Assembly: GCF_019668485.1 (NCBI RefSeq)
Contig: NZ_AP024619.1
Location: 743,001-807,000 of the forward strand
Source of the DNA: Gelria sp. Kuro-4
GTDB lineage: Bacteria; Bacillota; DTU030; DUMP01
Reading direction: 5' to 3'
Length of the DNA: 64,000 nt
Each line of letters starts with the position of its first letter. Position 1 is the stretch's first letter. Below the pieces are notes generated by a model. It saw only the letters and a program-made list of their open reading frames with translations. It ran no database searches and was not told where the DNA came from. Shown one piece after another: positions 19,539 through 28,223 of this stretch. A program made the translations under genes and the position numbers.

Positions 19539-20528
19539 ATGTGGCCCTTTCGCAGAACTGAGAATAACAGTGGAAAGTTGATACCTGACCCCGTGGGGGT
19601 GGTGCTGGTGCTGGGGGTGCTGGCCTCGCTGGTGGTGGGGCTGGCGACGGCGCCGCGGGCGGGCCGCCCGGCGGCGCGCGCAGTGGGCTCCCGGGCGGTG
19701 GGGCTTATCTATGTGGATGGGGTGATCACCGGCGGGGAGAGCGCAGCGGGCTTCTTCGGCGCCAGCACCGGCTCGGACAGCGTCCTTGCCCAACTTAAGG
19801 AAGCGCGGGAGGACCCGGGTGTTAAGGCCGTGGTGCTGCGCATCAACAGCCCGGGCGGCAGCGCCCCCGCCGCCCAGGAGATCGGTGACGAAATCGAGCG
19901 CCTGCGCAAAGCAGGCAAGCTGGTAGTGGCCTCCATGGGTGATGTGGCCGCCTCCGGCGGCTACTGGATCGCCGCTACGAGCGACCGCATCATCGCCGAA
20001 CCGGCCACCCTTACCGGCAGCATCGGCGTCATCATGCAGCTCACCAACATGCAGAACTTCTACGGCAAGATCGGTTTTAGTTACGAAACCTTCAAAAGCG
20101 GGCCGCACAAGGATATGGGCTCCTCCGTCCGCCCGGTTTCCCCGGAGGAGCGGGCCATCTTCCAGAGCATGATCGACGACATCTACGGCCAGTTCATAAA
20201 CGTAGTGGCCCAAGGCCGCAACATGCCCGTGGAGCGGGTACGGGCCATCGCCGACGGCCGCGTTTTCACCGGGCGGCAGGCCAAAACGGCCGGGCTGGTG
20301 GATGAGCTGGGCAACTTCAACTATGCCCTGGACCGGGCGGCCGCCCTGGCCGGGCTGGGTAAAGACTACGAGGTGCGCGAGTTCGGCAAGCTTACACCCA
20401 TCGAACGCCTCCTCAACCAGCTGGCCGGCGCTGCTTCCCTGCGCCTGCCGTTTGCCGCAGGCTCCGTGCCGGCCGCCCCCGGCCCCGCCGGCCTTTACCT
20501 TCTCTTTGTCCCACCCGCCATGCAGTAG
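19539..20528 (+). CDS. sppA: Signal peptide peptidase SppA
   Basis: The 329-residue membrane-bound serine protease degrades cleaved signal peptides. After a membrane anchor (VGVVLVLGVLASLVVGLA) come the short-type SppA blocks: GVITGG, RINSPGGSAPAAQEI, catalytic Ser in VAASGGYWIA, TGSIGV, and catalytic Lys in FKSGPHKDM. The first residues include SGKLIPDP, which is encoded by a family A repeat (19575-19592). The N-terminus therefore appears to have been rewritten by the RAYT element. ATG 19539 is 8 nt after gagggg; a GTG at 19530 is an alternative. Its own promoter may have been displaced. Confidence 0.9.
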   Translation: MWPFRRTENNSGKLIPDPVGVVLVLGVLASLVVGLATAPRAGRPAARAVGSRAVGLIYVDGVITGGESAAGFFGASTGSDSVLAQLKEAREDPGVKAVVLRINSPGGSAPAAQEIGDEIERLRKAGKLVVASMGDVAASGGYWIAATSDRIIAEPATLTGSIGVIMQLTNMQNFYGKIGFSYETFKSGPHKDMGSSVRPVSPEERAIFQSMIDDIYGQFINVVAQGRNMPVERVRAIADGRVFTGRQAKTAGLVDELGNFNYALDRAAALAGLGKDYEVREFGKLTPIERLLNQLAGAASLRLPFAAGSVPAAPGPAGLYLLFVPPAMQ

Positions 20529-20540
20529 AAAGGGGGCGCA

Positions 20541-21128
20541 GTGTTGATTTACCTGGATCTTTTCGTCGGCGTCCTTACCGCACCTTTCGCGACATTGCGC
20601 GCCCTGGCGGCCCAGCCGCGTCCGGGCGCGGCTGTGGTGGTCCACGCACTCATCATCCTTATCACCGCTCTAGCCGGCGCCTACGCGGCACCCGGCGCGC
20701 CGCCGCTTCCTCTCACGCCGGGCGCGGGCCTGGCCGTTGTTTTCGGGCTCCTGGGCCTCTTTCTTTATGCTGCTTGTCTGCACCTCAGTGCCGCGTTTCT
20801 CGGCGGCGAGGGCTGCGGTCGCGCCCTCGGCCTGTTCACCGCCCTGGCCTTCGCTTCCTCTCCCAGCGTACTCATCGCGCCCTTCGGCCTGGCCATGCGC
20901 GCAGCGCCGCCGGTGTTCTACTATCTGGTCAGCGCCGCCCTGGGCTTCTGGGTGCTGGTCCTGCAAATCCTCAGCATTCAGGCCACCTACCGCTTTTCCT
21001 TTTGGCGCGCCCTGGCCGCTTTGCTGCTGCCTTTCCTTCTTGTCCTGGCCGCCGTGCTCCTGAGCGTGGTCCTGGGTGTGGCCGCCCTGCTGCCCCAGCT
21101 GAAGGGCCTCCTGCCGCCCACATTATGA
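20541..21128 (+). CDS. Yip1-domain-type membrane protein
   Basis: This 195-residue protein has about five hydrophobic segments and a Yip1-like plan. It opens with a short amphipathic start (LFVGVLTAPFATLRALAAQP), as in many bacterial YIP1-family proteins of unknown role. GTG 20541 follows agaaagggggcgca, 12 nt after sppA, so the two are probably one operon. No catalytic motif is visible. Confidence 0.65.
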   Translation: MLIYLDLFVGVLTAPFATLRALAAQPRPGAAVVVHALIILITALAGAYAAPGAPPLPLTPGAGLAVVFGLLGLFLYAACLHLSAAFLGGEGCGRALGLFTALAFASSPSVLIAPFGLAMRAAPPVFYYLVSAALGFWVLVLQILSIQATYRFSFWRALAALLLPFLLVLAAVLLSVVLGVAALLPQLKGLLPPTL

Positions 21129-21164
21129 ATTTGTTCCAGTATTCCAGAGAAGGAGTTACAGAGA

Positions 21165-22598
21165 ATGCACCTGCGCCGCCCCTTGTGCTGCCTTCTGGCT
21201 GTACTTTTTCTTTTCGGACAAGCCCTGCTCGGCCGCCCTGCCGCCGCCCGGCTCCGGCCGGCCCCTGTTCCCACCGCGCCCGTAACCCGTGCCGACTTCG
21301 CGGGTTACTTGGCCGCCGCACTCGAGCTGCCACCGGCACCGCCCGGCGCCTGCCCCTTCCTTGACGTCAGCGGGGAGCCGGCCCGGGAGGCGGTTGCCCA
21401 GGTGCATCAGGCCGGCGTCATGAGCGGCTTTCCCGGGGGAGCGTTCCGGCCCGGGGAGGCTGTTACCCGGGCCCAGGCCGTGGCAGTGCTCCTCAGTGCC
21501 GCGCGGCGGCTGCCGGCGGCCCCGGCGTGCATGCTGCCCGGGCTGCCGGCGCGGCGCGGTGCCGCGCTGCCCTTTGCCGACGTGCCACCGGCGCACTGGG
21601 CGCACGCCGCCATCGCCTCCGCCTGGGAAAAGGGGCTGGCGGCGGGGACGGGCGAGGGGCGCTTTCTGCCCGATCGGCCCGTTAGCGCCTGGGAGCTGCG
21701 GCTGTTCTTTGAACGGTTCCTGGGCGCCGAAGCCGCAGCGCGTGCCGGGCTTAACGCCGTGCCCGCGCCGCAGCCGCCGCGCCCCGCGCCGGCGCCCACC
21801 CCCGGCTCCGCGGCCAGCGCCATCCCCATTCTCCTTTACCACCACCTGGCTCCCAGGGGCACCGGCTGGGACCAAAACGGCGCCACCCTCACCCCCGAGG
21901 AATTCGCCTGGCAGATGGACCGCCTGGCGCTGCTCGGCTACAAGGTCCTGAGCGCCGGCGAACTGGAGCAGTTTCTCAGCGGCCGCCTCAGTGTGCCGGC
22001 CCGCACGGCGGCCATCACCTTCGACGACGGCTACGCCAGCAACCTGCACTATGCCTTTCCCGTGCTCAAGCGGCACGGCTTTCCCGCCATCATTAATGTT
22101 ATCACCGGCACTGTGCCGGACGCGCCGCTCGTTCCCTACGATCCCCGCTGCCTCCAGCGCCTCTCCTGGCCGGAGCTGCGCCGGCTGTCCGCCTCGGGCC
22201 TCATCACCCTGGGCTCCCACAGCGAGGACCTGCACGCATACGTGCCCTCCGGCCCCCAGGGCGTGAGGCGACCGGCCCTGGTGGCACGCCTGTATAACCC
22301 CACTACCCGGTCCGTGGAGACCGAAGCCGCCTACCGCGCGCGCATCAGGGCCGATCTTACAGCCTCGCGCGACAAGCTGGCCCGCGAGCTGGGGGCGCCG
22401 CCCCACATCTTCGCTTATCCCTACGGGGTGAGCGACCCCCTCTCCCGGCGGCTGGTGGCCGAGGCCGGCTTCACCTTCACCTTTGGTACGCGCCCTGCCC
22501 TGGCGCGGCGCGGCGGCGGCCTCACCGACGTGCCGCGCCTGGTGGTGCGCCCCGGCCTCACCCCGGCCCAGTTCGATGCGCTCCTTGTGGGGAAGTAG
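21165..22598 (+). CDS. SLH-domain polysaccharide deacetylase
   Basis: The 477-residue exported protein has a signal peptide ending near AAA(RL). Two S-layer homology repeats follow: TRADFAGYLAAALEL..GVMSGFPGGAFRPGEAVTRAQ, and FADVPPAHWAHAAIASAWEKG..FLPDRPVSAWE. A Pro/Ala linker leads to a NodB-type deacetylase (ILLYHHLA, AITFDDGYASN with the catalytic and metal Asp pair, GSHSEDLHAY, HIFAYPYG). It would bind secondary wall polymer and deacetylate a wall or surface polysaccharide. ATG 21165 follows gaaggagttacagag. A shared terminator with the convergent gene follows. Confidence 0.9.
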   Translation: MHLRRPLCCLLAVLFLFGQALLGRPAAARLRPAPVPTAPVTRADFAGYLAAALELPPAPPGACPFLDVSGEPAREAVAQVHQAGVMSGFPGGAFRPGEAVTRAQAVAVLLSAARRLPAAPACMLPGLPARRGAALPFADVPPAHWAHAAIASAWEKGLAAGTGEGRFLPDRPVSAWELRLFFERFLGAEAAARAGLNAVPAPQPPRPAPAPTPGSAASAIPILLYHHLAPRGTGWDQNGATLTPEEFAWQMDRLALLGYKVLSAGELEQFLSGRLSVPARTAAITFDDGYASNLHYAFPVLKRHGFPAIINVITGTVPDAPLVPYDPRCLQRLSWPELRRLSASGLITLGSHSEDLHAYVPSGPQGVRRPALVARLYNPTTRSVETEAAYRARIRADLTASRDKLARELGAPPHIFAYPYGVSDPLSRRLVAEAGFTFTFGTRPALARRGGGLTDVPRLVVRPGLTPAQFDALLVGK

Positions 22599-22623
22599 CG
22601 GCAATTGGCTTGGTCCCGCTGCA

Positions 22624-22677
22624 AAAAGAGCTGAGCGAAAAAAGCTGAGTGGGGAGTACCCCGCCCAGCTCTTTTCT
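22624..22677. terminator. Bidirectional terminator between convergent genes
   Basis: AAAAGAGCTG pairs with CAGCTCTTTT around an inner GGGG/CCGC stem. The A and T tracts serve both the deacetylase gene (+) and the glycosidase-like gene (-). Confidence 0.8.
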
Positions 22678-22689
22678 CATCCCGGCCTC

Positions 22690-23742
22690 CTAACCCTGTT
22701 TCGCAGGTTTGAGAAATACTTCGGGAAGTTGATACCTGACCCCGGAGAGGAGGAAGGCCAGGAGGGACTCGGCGCCCTGGTTGGCGTTGACGCCCGTGGC
22801 GGTGAGGCCGTCGTGGCAGCCGCCGGTGGCGGGGTCGTAGAGGGGTTCACCGCGGGCGTTGCGGCCCAGGAACCACTCGAAGGCGGCCTCGGCGCGTTTC
22901 TTGTACATGGCGCTGCCGGTGGCCCGGTAGGCTTCGCTGTAGGCCAGCACCAGGCAGCCGGCGTCTTCCGGCTGCTCGTCCCAGGCGGCCGGTTCGCCGC
23001 CCTTGATGTACCACCCGTGGCAGCCTACCAGCTTAAAGTAGTGCCCGCGCCAGAGGACGTCGGTGAGAAAGGCCAGCGCGCGCTCGCCCACCTCGAGAAG
23101 CTCGTGGCCTCCCAGGCGCCGGTACGCCGCGAGGAGCGCTCCCGGCAGGACGCCGTTGGAGTAGGTGAGCCGGTCTTCAAACCAGGCCCAATCCTGGCTC
23201 GCTTCCCGGTGGTAGGCGGCGACCAGCTTTTGGGCCAGCGTGGCCGCCGCGCTTTTCACCGGCGGCTCGGCGTACGCGCCCAGGTACTCCACCAGCCCCA
23301 GCAGGGAAAAGGCCTGCGCCCGCAGGGCCTTCAGGCGCACCGTCCAGGGCAGCGCCCGCAGGAAGAGCTCCCGCGCCAGCGCCCCGCCGCCCTTGCCGGG
23401 CAGGGCCGCGGCCGTGCCGCCCAGCGCCCACACGGCGCGGCCGAAGGCGTCCTGCGACCCCACCTTGTCGGCCCAGGTGCGGTCGTAGTGCATAAAGTTG
23501 TGGAAGCGTCCGCTGGGCAGCTGGGCGTAGTGGAGAAACGCCAGGTACACCTCCGCCAGCTGCAGTGCCTCCTCGTTTCCCGTGGCCTGGTACGCCTCCA
23601 CCGCCGTAAGCAGCGCCCGCGCGTTGTCGTCGGTGGTGTAGCCGGTGGCGCGGTTCGGCAGGTGGTACTTGGCGTGCTGAATGATTCCTGTATCGTCGGT
23701 GAGGCGCACCATGTGCGCCAGCGTAAGCTCCGGATACTCCAT
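22690..23742 (-). CDS. (Alpha/alpha)6-type glycosidase-like protein linked to a glycosyltransferase
   Basis: The 350-residue protein is rich in paired helices with the repeats TTDDNARALLTAVEAY, QDAFGRAVWALGG, LPGALLAAYRRLGG and YIKGGEPAAWDEQPEDAG. This suggests a six-hairpin barrel as in several glycoside-active families; the precise family is not assigned. ATG 23742 starts 2 nt after the stop of the glycosyltransferase, with gggaggt overlapping that gene, so the two are coupled. The last 17 residues (GVRYQLPEVFLKPAKQG) and the stop lie within or just beyond a family A repeat, so the C-terminus may not be ancestral. Confidence 0.7.
   Translation of the reverse strand: MEYPELTLAHMVRLTDDTGIIQHAKYHLPNRATGYTTDDNARALLTAVEAYQATGNEEALQLAEVYLAFLHYAQLPSGRFHNFMHYDRTWADKVGSQDAFGRAVWALGGTAAALPGKGGGALARELFLRALPWTVRLKALRAQAFSLLGLVEYLGAYAEPPVKSAAATLAQKLVAAYHREASQDWAWFEDRLTYSNGVLPGALLAAYRRLGGHELLEVGERALAFLTDVLWRGHYFKLVGCHGWYIKGGEPAAWDEQPEDAGCLVLAYSEAYRATGSAMYKKRAEAAFEWFLGRNARGEPLYDPATGGCHDGLTATGVNANQGAESLLAFLLSGVRYQLPEVFLKPAKQG
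22699..22743 (-). repeat. Family A REP in the 3' end of the glycosidase-like gene
   Basis: On the minus strand the core (22726-22743) reads GVRYQL in the gene's frame. The tail ATTTCTCAAACCTGCGAA is also translated before a TAG. Confidence 0.9.
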
Positions 23743-23744
23743 GT

Positions 23745-24929
23745 TTACCTCCCAACTCCCATCGGCGCGCGGCGCTCGGCTGCCGCCTGCAGCGCCGCTT
23801 GTTCCATAAGCTCTACGTAACTTTGAGCCACGGCCCGCCAGCTGAGCGTCTCCCCAAAGGCGCCCGCCCGCTCGGCGAGCTCGGCCCGCCGCGCCGGGTC
23901 GGCGAGCAGCCCGGCCAGCTCGGTCCCGATGGCCGTGCTGTTCTGAAACGGCACCAGGATTCCCCGCCCGCGCGCCAAAAGCTCCCGCGCGCACAGGTAC
24001 GGCGTGGCGATTACCGCCTTCCCCAGCGCCACCGCGTAGGCCAGCGGTCCGCTGGAGATCTGCTCCGGGTCGAGGTAGGGCGTAATGTAAATGTCCGTGA
24101 GCTTCAGGTACTCCATCAGCTCTTCCTGCGACAGGTAGTGGTTCACAAAGCGCACGTGCTCCGCGAGCCCCAGCCCGTCCACCTTACCGTGCAGGTACTC
24201 GCGGTACGCCTCCCCGGAGTGCTTCTTTACCTCCGGGTGCGTCTGCCCCAGGATGAGGTAGACGGCCTCCGGGTGCCGGCGCACCACCCCCGGCAGCGCC
24301 TCCAGCACGTACTCGATCCCCTTGCCCGGGTGCAGCAGCCCGAAGGTAGAGATCACCGTGCGCCCGGCCAGCCCGTACTTTTCCTTGAGCTCCTCCGCCG
24401 TGGCCGCCGGCGCCGCCGGCACGCCGTGGCGGATCATGTGGATCTTCTCGCCCGGGATGCCGTAGCGGCGTACCAGGAGGTCGCGCCCCTTGTGGGCCAG
24501 CACCACCAGGCCTTCGCTCCCTGCCGCCAGCGCCCGGATAATGTCCGCCCGCGCCCGGTCGGGCCGCGGCAGCACCGTGTGCAGCGTCACCAGCGCCGGC
24601 TTCTTAAGGTGCTTAAGGAGCGTCAGCACATAGGCCCCGTTCGTCCCGCCGAAAATCCCGTACTCATGTTCAATCATCACCACATCCACCGGCGTGCGGT
24701 TCAGCCAGTTGGCCGCCGCCGCGTAGGACGACTCTTCTTCTTGGATAATCTCAAAGCGCACCCGGTGGTCGTACTCCAGTTGGTTATCGGCGTGGGTAAT
24801 GGCCACCGCCTGCGGCTCGGGCCACACCCCCAGCCCGGCAATGGCCTGCATAAGATCTGCGGTAAAAGTGGCCAGCCCGCACTTGCGGGGCGGGAACGTG
24901 CTTACAAAAGCGGCCTGCAATTGTGCCAT
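23745..24929 (-). CDS. GT4-type glycosyltransferase
   Basis: The 394-residue protein has a GT-B fold with the N-terminal FVSTFPPRKCGLATFTADL and EHEYGIFGG, typical of retaining GT4 enzymes acting on mannose- or inositol-type acceptors. The C-terminal nucleotide-sugar half has STFGLLHPGKGIEYVLEA and the motif ITPYLDPEQISSGPLAYAVALGKAVIAT, with the E(x7)E-like region. ATG 24929 is followed directly by the coupled (alpha/alpha)6-type gene. The donor is unknown; GDP-mannose genes lie 2-5 kb away. Confidence 0.87.
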   Translation of the reverse strand: MAQLQAAFVSTFPPRKCGLATFTADLMQAIAGLGVWPEPQAVAITHADNQLEYDHRVRFEIIQEEESSYAAAANWLNRTPVDVVMIEHEYGIFGGTNGAYVLTLLKHLKKPALVTLHTVLPRPDRARADIIRALAAGSEGLVVLAHKGRDLLVRRYGIPGEKIHMIRHGVPAAPAATAEELKEKYGLAGRTVISTFGLLHPGKGIEYVLEALPGVVRRHPEAVYLILGQTHPEVKKHSGEAYREYLHGKVDGLGLAEHVRFVNHYLSQEELMEYLKLTDIYITPYLDPEQISSGPLAYAVALGKAVIATPYLCARELLARGRGILVPFQNSTAIGTELAGLLADPARRAELAERAGAFGETLSWRAVAQSYVELMEQAALQAAAERRAPMGVGR

Positions 24930-25001
24930 ACAACTTCACCTCCATGAGTCATATTTTGGTCATTTCCCAACGGAATTAACCGTATGCTGCAGTATGGGTT
25001 C

Positions 25002-26030
25002 CTATGTCCCGCCGCCCAGCTTGGCGGCCGCCCGCACCAGCTTGTCGCGGATGGGAAGGTCGTAGGGGCAGCGCCGCTCGCAGGTGCCGCAGCGCACGCA
25101 CGCCTCCGGCAGTACCTTAAGCTCCCGGTAGAGCGCCTGCGCCTCGCGCTTTCTTTCGTAGCGGTCGTACATCCCTTCCAGGCGGAACACCTCACGGATG
25201 TCGATCCCCTCCGGGCAGGGGAGGCAGTACCCGCACTGGCGGCACACCTCGCGCCCCAGCGCCTTCACCTCCCGCACCAGCCCTTCATACTCCGCCGGCG
25301 TCAGCGGCTCAAAGCTGCCCGCCAGCCGCACGTTCTCTTCCACCTCCGCCGCCGAGCCCATCCCCGGGATGGCGATGTCCACGGCCTGGCTTAAAGTGTA
25401 GCGCAGCGCCAGCGGCGGCTCCTTGATCACCCCGCCGCCCAAGGGCTTCATGGCGATCACGCCCACGTCCAGTTCCCGCGCCAGCGGCAGCAGCGTTTCC
25501 TCGGCCCGGAAAATGAAACGGTCCAGGATATTCACCGGGACCATCACCGTATCGAACTCCCCGGTTTTAAGCGCCGTGCGCAAAAGGCGCGGGTTGTGTC
25601 CCGTGATGCCGATAAAGCGCACCCGCCCTTCCCGCCGCGCCTCCCGGAGCGCCTCCAGCGCCCCGCCCGGCGCCAGGCAGCGCGTCAGGTCCTCTTCCTC
25701 GTCCACGCCGTGCAGCTGGTAAAGGTCCAGGTAGTCCGTTTTCAGCTCCCGCAGGCTGGTCATGAGGTCGCGCCGCGCGCCGGCGGCAGAGCGCGCCGGC
25801 GTTTTGCTGGCCAGGTACACCTCGCTGCGACGGCCCGCCAGCGCCGCGCCGATCTTGGCCTCGCTGTCGCCGTAGCCGCGCGCCGTATCGATAAAGTTAA
25901 TACCGCGGTCGAGCGCCAGCTTAACCACCTGGAGCGCTGTGTCCCAGTCCCGGTCGCGCACCGGAATCCCGCCCAGCCCCAGGGACCGCACCTTAAGTCC
26001 GGTGCGGCCCAGGCGCCGCTCAGGCAGCAT
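25002..26030 (-). CDS. Aldo/keto reductase with C-terminal ferredoxin domain
   Basis: The 342-residue protein has an AKR barrel with the usual tetrad: Asp and Tyr in INFIDTARGYGDSE, Lys in LASKTPA, His in YQLHGVDEEED. After about residue 270 there are two cysteine groups, CRQCGYCLPCPEG and CVRCGTCERRCPYDLP, of the 4Fe-4S type. Such fusions are common in anaerobic Clostridia and are thought to couple ferredoxin to carbonyl reduction. No physiological substrate can be read. It is a single gene, divergent from the sugar-nucleotide cluster. Confidence 0.9.
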   Translation of the reverse strand: MLPERRLGRTGLKVRSLGLGGIPVRDRDWDTALQVVKLALDRGINFIDTARGYGDSEAKIGAALAGRRSEVYLASKTPARSAAGARRDLMTSLRELKTDYLDLYQLHGVDEEEDLTRCLAPGGALEALREARREGRVRFIGITGHNPRLLRTALKTGEFDTVMVPVNILDRFIFRAEETLLPLARELDVGVIAMKPLGGGVIKEPPLALRYTLSQAVDIAIPGMGSAAEVEENVRLAGSFEPLTPAEYEGLVREVKALGREVCRQCGYCLPCPEGIDIREVFRLEGMYDRYERKREAQALYRELKVLPEACVRCGTCERRCPYDLPIRDKLVRAAAKLGGGT

Positions 26031-26366
26031 CTTGTTTCCCCCTTAGAAGATGTGGCTTCGCATATTTTGCTACCGCCGAAGAAAAAATATCAGCGGGACA
26101 TTTAACTCCCTGAAAGCAACGTATCCCTGCGGTACGTTACCTTTTGTTACTATTCTAGCGAAAGCAGTCCGCGCGGGGCAAATGTTGGCACGCCTCGTGC
26201 AAGGGAGCAATCCGCTCTTAGCAAAAGTGAGAAGGCCAAATCTTGTGACTAGTTGCCGGAGAAGGCAACTCATCGCCGGCTTACCAGTTGCATGCAGGCC
26301 ATGCTGTACTTGCTGGAACAGGGAGATTACGGTAAGATTGAAATTAAGAGAGGAGGGGCCGTCGGA
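26031..26366. other. Divergent intergenic region with a sigma-54-like promoter
   Basis: No gene is evident in this 336-nt stretch. On the plus strand it holds a sigma-54-like site (26186-26201) and, just before the cupin gene, a strong agaggaggggcc ribosome site. An imperfect palindrome (ttgccggagaaggcaa) lies near 26254. Confidence 0.5.
26186..26201 (+). promoter_or_regulatory. Sigma-54 (-24/-12) promoter candidate for the sugar-nucleotide cluster
   Basis: TGGCACGCCTCGTGCA has the full TGGCACG -24 element and GC at -12 in exact register. It lies 165 bp before the cupin gene. It also contains the palindrome GCACG cct CGTGC, so a repressor or activator site is an alternative reading. Confidence 0.5.
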
Positions 26367-26714
26367 ATGCGCACAGTGGAAAAACCCTGGGGCCGTGAAC
26401 TCTGGTGGGCCCAGACGCCGGCTTACGTCGCCAAAATCCTCCAGGTAAAAGCCGGCCAGCGCCTGTCGCTCCAGTACCACAAGGAGAAACTCGAGAGCAT
26501 GTACTTCGCCGCCGGCAGCGGCACCCTTATCCTCGGCGCTGAAACCAAAGAGATCGAGCCGGGTCTGGCCGTCACCATCGAGCCCGGCACCATCCACCGC
26601 ATCATCGCCTCAAGCGACGTCACCGTGTTCGAAGTTTCCACCCCGCAGGTGGAGGATGTGGTGCGTGTGGAGGACGCCTACGGCCGCACGCTCGACCCGC
26701 CCCGAGCGGTCTAA
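26367..26714 (+). CDS. Cupin, mannose-6-phosphate isomerase type II-like domain
   Basis: The 115-residue single-domain cupin starts MRTVEKPWGRELWWAQ and has LSLQYHKEKLESMYFAAGSG and IEPGTIHRII. These are the two cupin boxes with the His/Glu metal ligands seen in the isomerase half of bifunctional PMI-GMP enzymes. The separate GMP gene lies 330 nt downstream, so the two activities are split here. ATG 26367 follows gaggagggg. Probable role: fructose-6-P to mannose-6-P for GDP-mannose. Confidence 0.8.
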   Translation: MRTVEKPWGRELWWAQTPAYVAKILQVKAGQRLSLQYHKEKLESMYFAAGSGTLILGAETKEIEPGLAVTIEPGTIHRIIASSDVTVFEVSTPQVEDVVRVEDAYGRTLDPPRAV

Positions 26715-27041
26715 GCAAGGTTGCGCGGCTGTGGGGATTCCCGCTCGCTCCTGAAGACTCGCGGAGAGCCTTATGCCCGGCTCCGCTCTTCGGCGGGGTT
26801 CCGGCCGATTCAGGCATCCGGCCCTCAAGCGGCCGCCTCGCACGTCCTGTGCTCGGCCCCCGCCTTCGAGCGTTCGCCTCGCTGTAGGCTCTCAGCCGCT
26901 CGCCTTAAAGCCGCTTCGCTCCCCACAGCCTCCTCAGCTAACGCTGAGTCGTTGGCCTGTTTCAAGCGTTGCAGCTGCTTCAAAAACCCCTGATGGTTCG
27001 GAAACAAGGCAGGTCGACTATCCCGTTTGGAGGTGGTGCCT
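26715..27041. other. Intergenic region, no recognisable gene
   Basis: The 327 nt between the cupin and GDP-mannose genes is GC-rich and broken by stops in all frames that would be expected to code. I see no promoter or terminator with confidence. It may be an eroded gene or a long transcript leader. Confidence 0.4.
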
Positions 27042-28154
27042 TTGCGCCAAGTCGCTGCCATTATGGCCGGCGGCCGGGGCGAGCGCTTCTGGCCCCTCAG
27101 CCGCCAGAGCTGTCCTAAACAGTTTCTCCCTCTTATCAGCGAGAAAACCATGCTGCAGGAAACGGTAGGGCGCCTTGCGCCGCTCCTCGGCCCGGAGGAC
27201 ATCTACGTGGTCACCGGCGCCCAGTACGCCGCGCGCGTGGCCGAGCAGCTGCCGGACCTCCCCCGCGAAAACATCATCCTTGAACCCGAGGGCCGCGACA
27301 CGGCCCCCTGTATCGCCCTCACCGCGGCCTACCTGGCGCACCGCTATCCCGGCGAGGACGCGGTGCTGGCCGTGCTCCCGGCCGACCACCTTATCACCAA
27401 GCCGGACCTCTTCCGCCAAATCCTGGCCGGAGCCTTCGCCCTGGCTGCCGCCGAACCCGTGCTCGTCACCATCGGCATGAGCCCCAGCCGGCCCGAGACC
27501 GGCTACGGCTACATCAAGTGCGGTGAGAAGGTGCCCTGGAGCGGCCGCCACTTCGTCTACCGCGTCCAGCGCTTCACCGAAAAGCCAGACCGCGCCGCCG
27601 CCGAAGCCTTCCTCAAGGAAGGCGGTTATCTTTGGAACAGCGGCATGTTCGTCTGGCGCCTCTCCACCCTGCGCGAGGCCTTCCAGCGCCACCTGCCCGA
27701 GGTGGCCGCCGCCCTGCCCACCCTCACCGCCGCTTGCGGCGGGCCGGCCGAGGCCCTGGCCGCAACCTTCCATTCCCTGCCGCGCATCTCCATCGACTAC
27801 GGCGTCATGGAGAAGGCCGACAACGTGTACGTGATCCCCGGCGACTTCGGCTGGGACGACGTGGGCACCTGGTCCGCCCTGGCGCGCCTCCTTACCGCCG
27901 ACGCCGACGAAAACGTCACCATCGTAAACGCCCCCGCCGCCCACGGCGCTGCCGCGGTCCAGGAGCCCATCCTGCTCGGCTCCAAGCGCTGCGTGGTCTC
28001 CGGGAACGGCCGCCTGGTGGCCGCCCTGGGCGTGGAGGACCTCATCATCGTCGATACCGACGACGCCCTCCTCATCTGCCGCCGCGGCCAGGAGCAGAAC
28101 TTAAAATCCGTCCTCGAGCAGCTCCGCCGCGACCACCGCACGGCGTACCTATAG
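27042..28154 (+). CDS. manC: Mannose-1-phosphate guanylyltransferase
   Basis: The 370-residue nucleotidyltransferase makes GDP-mannose from mannose-1-P and GTP. The signature AAIMAGGRGERFWPLSRQSC at the start and PKQFLPLI are the nucleotide-binding loop, and FTEKPD, LWNSGMFVW and GWDDVGTW are family blocks. The C-terminus ends near residue 370 and lacks the fused isomerase domain, which is encoded separately at 26367. TTG 27042 is 7 nt after GGAGGT; upstream GTG codons are closer to that site and less likely. It probably feeds surface glycan synthesis. Confidence 0.92.
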   Translation: MRQVAAIMAGGRGERFWPLSRQSCPKQFLPLISEKTMLQETVGRLAPLLGPEDIYVVTGAQYAARVAEQLPDLPRENIILEPEGRDTAPCIALTAAYLAHRYPGEDAVLAVLPADHLITKPDLFRQILAGAFALAAAEPVLVTIGMSPSRPETGYGYIKCGEKVPWSGRHFVYRVQRFTEKPDRAAAEAFLKEGGYLWNSGMFVWRLSTLREAFQRHLPEVAAALPTLTAACGGPAEALAATFHSLPRISIDYGVMEKADNVYVIPGDFGWDDVGTWSALARLLTADADENVTIVNAPAAHGAAAVQEPILLGSKRCVVSGNGRLVAALGVEDLIIVDTDDALLICRRGQEQNLKSVLEQLRRDHRTAYL

Positions 28155-28223
28155 CCCCGGCCTGCAAGCGGGATACGCAGGAGAGGCGGCCGGAAAAAGC
28201 CTCGGGACCAAGGGGGTAAGAAG

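Larger units (their letters stand above)
18323..19592 (+). mobile_element. REP-bounded RAYT element (family A)
   Basis: A 1270-bp unit is bounded by perfect inverted copies of the 18-bp core: GGGGTCAGGTATCAACTT at 18323-18340 and its complement at 19575-19592. It contains one gene, a Y1 REP-associated transposase, and a terminator hairpin. The left end lies inside the 3' end of the cysteine desulfidase gene and the right end inside the 5' end of sppA. I could not identify a target duplication. Confidence 0.75.
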
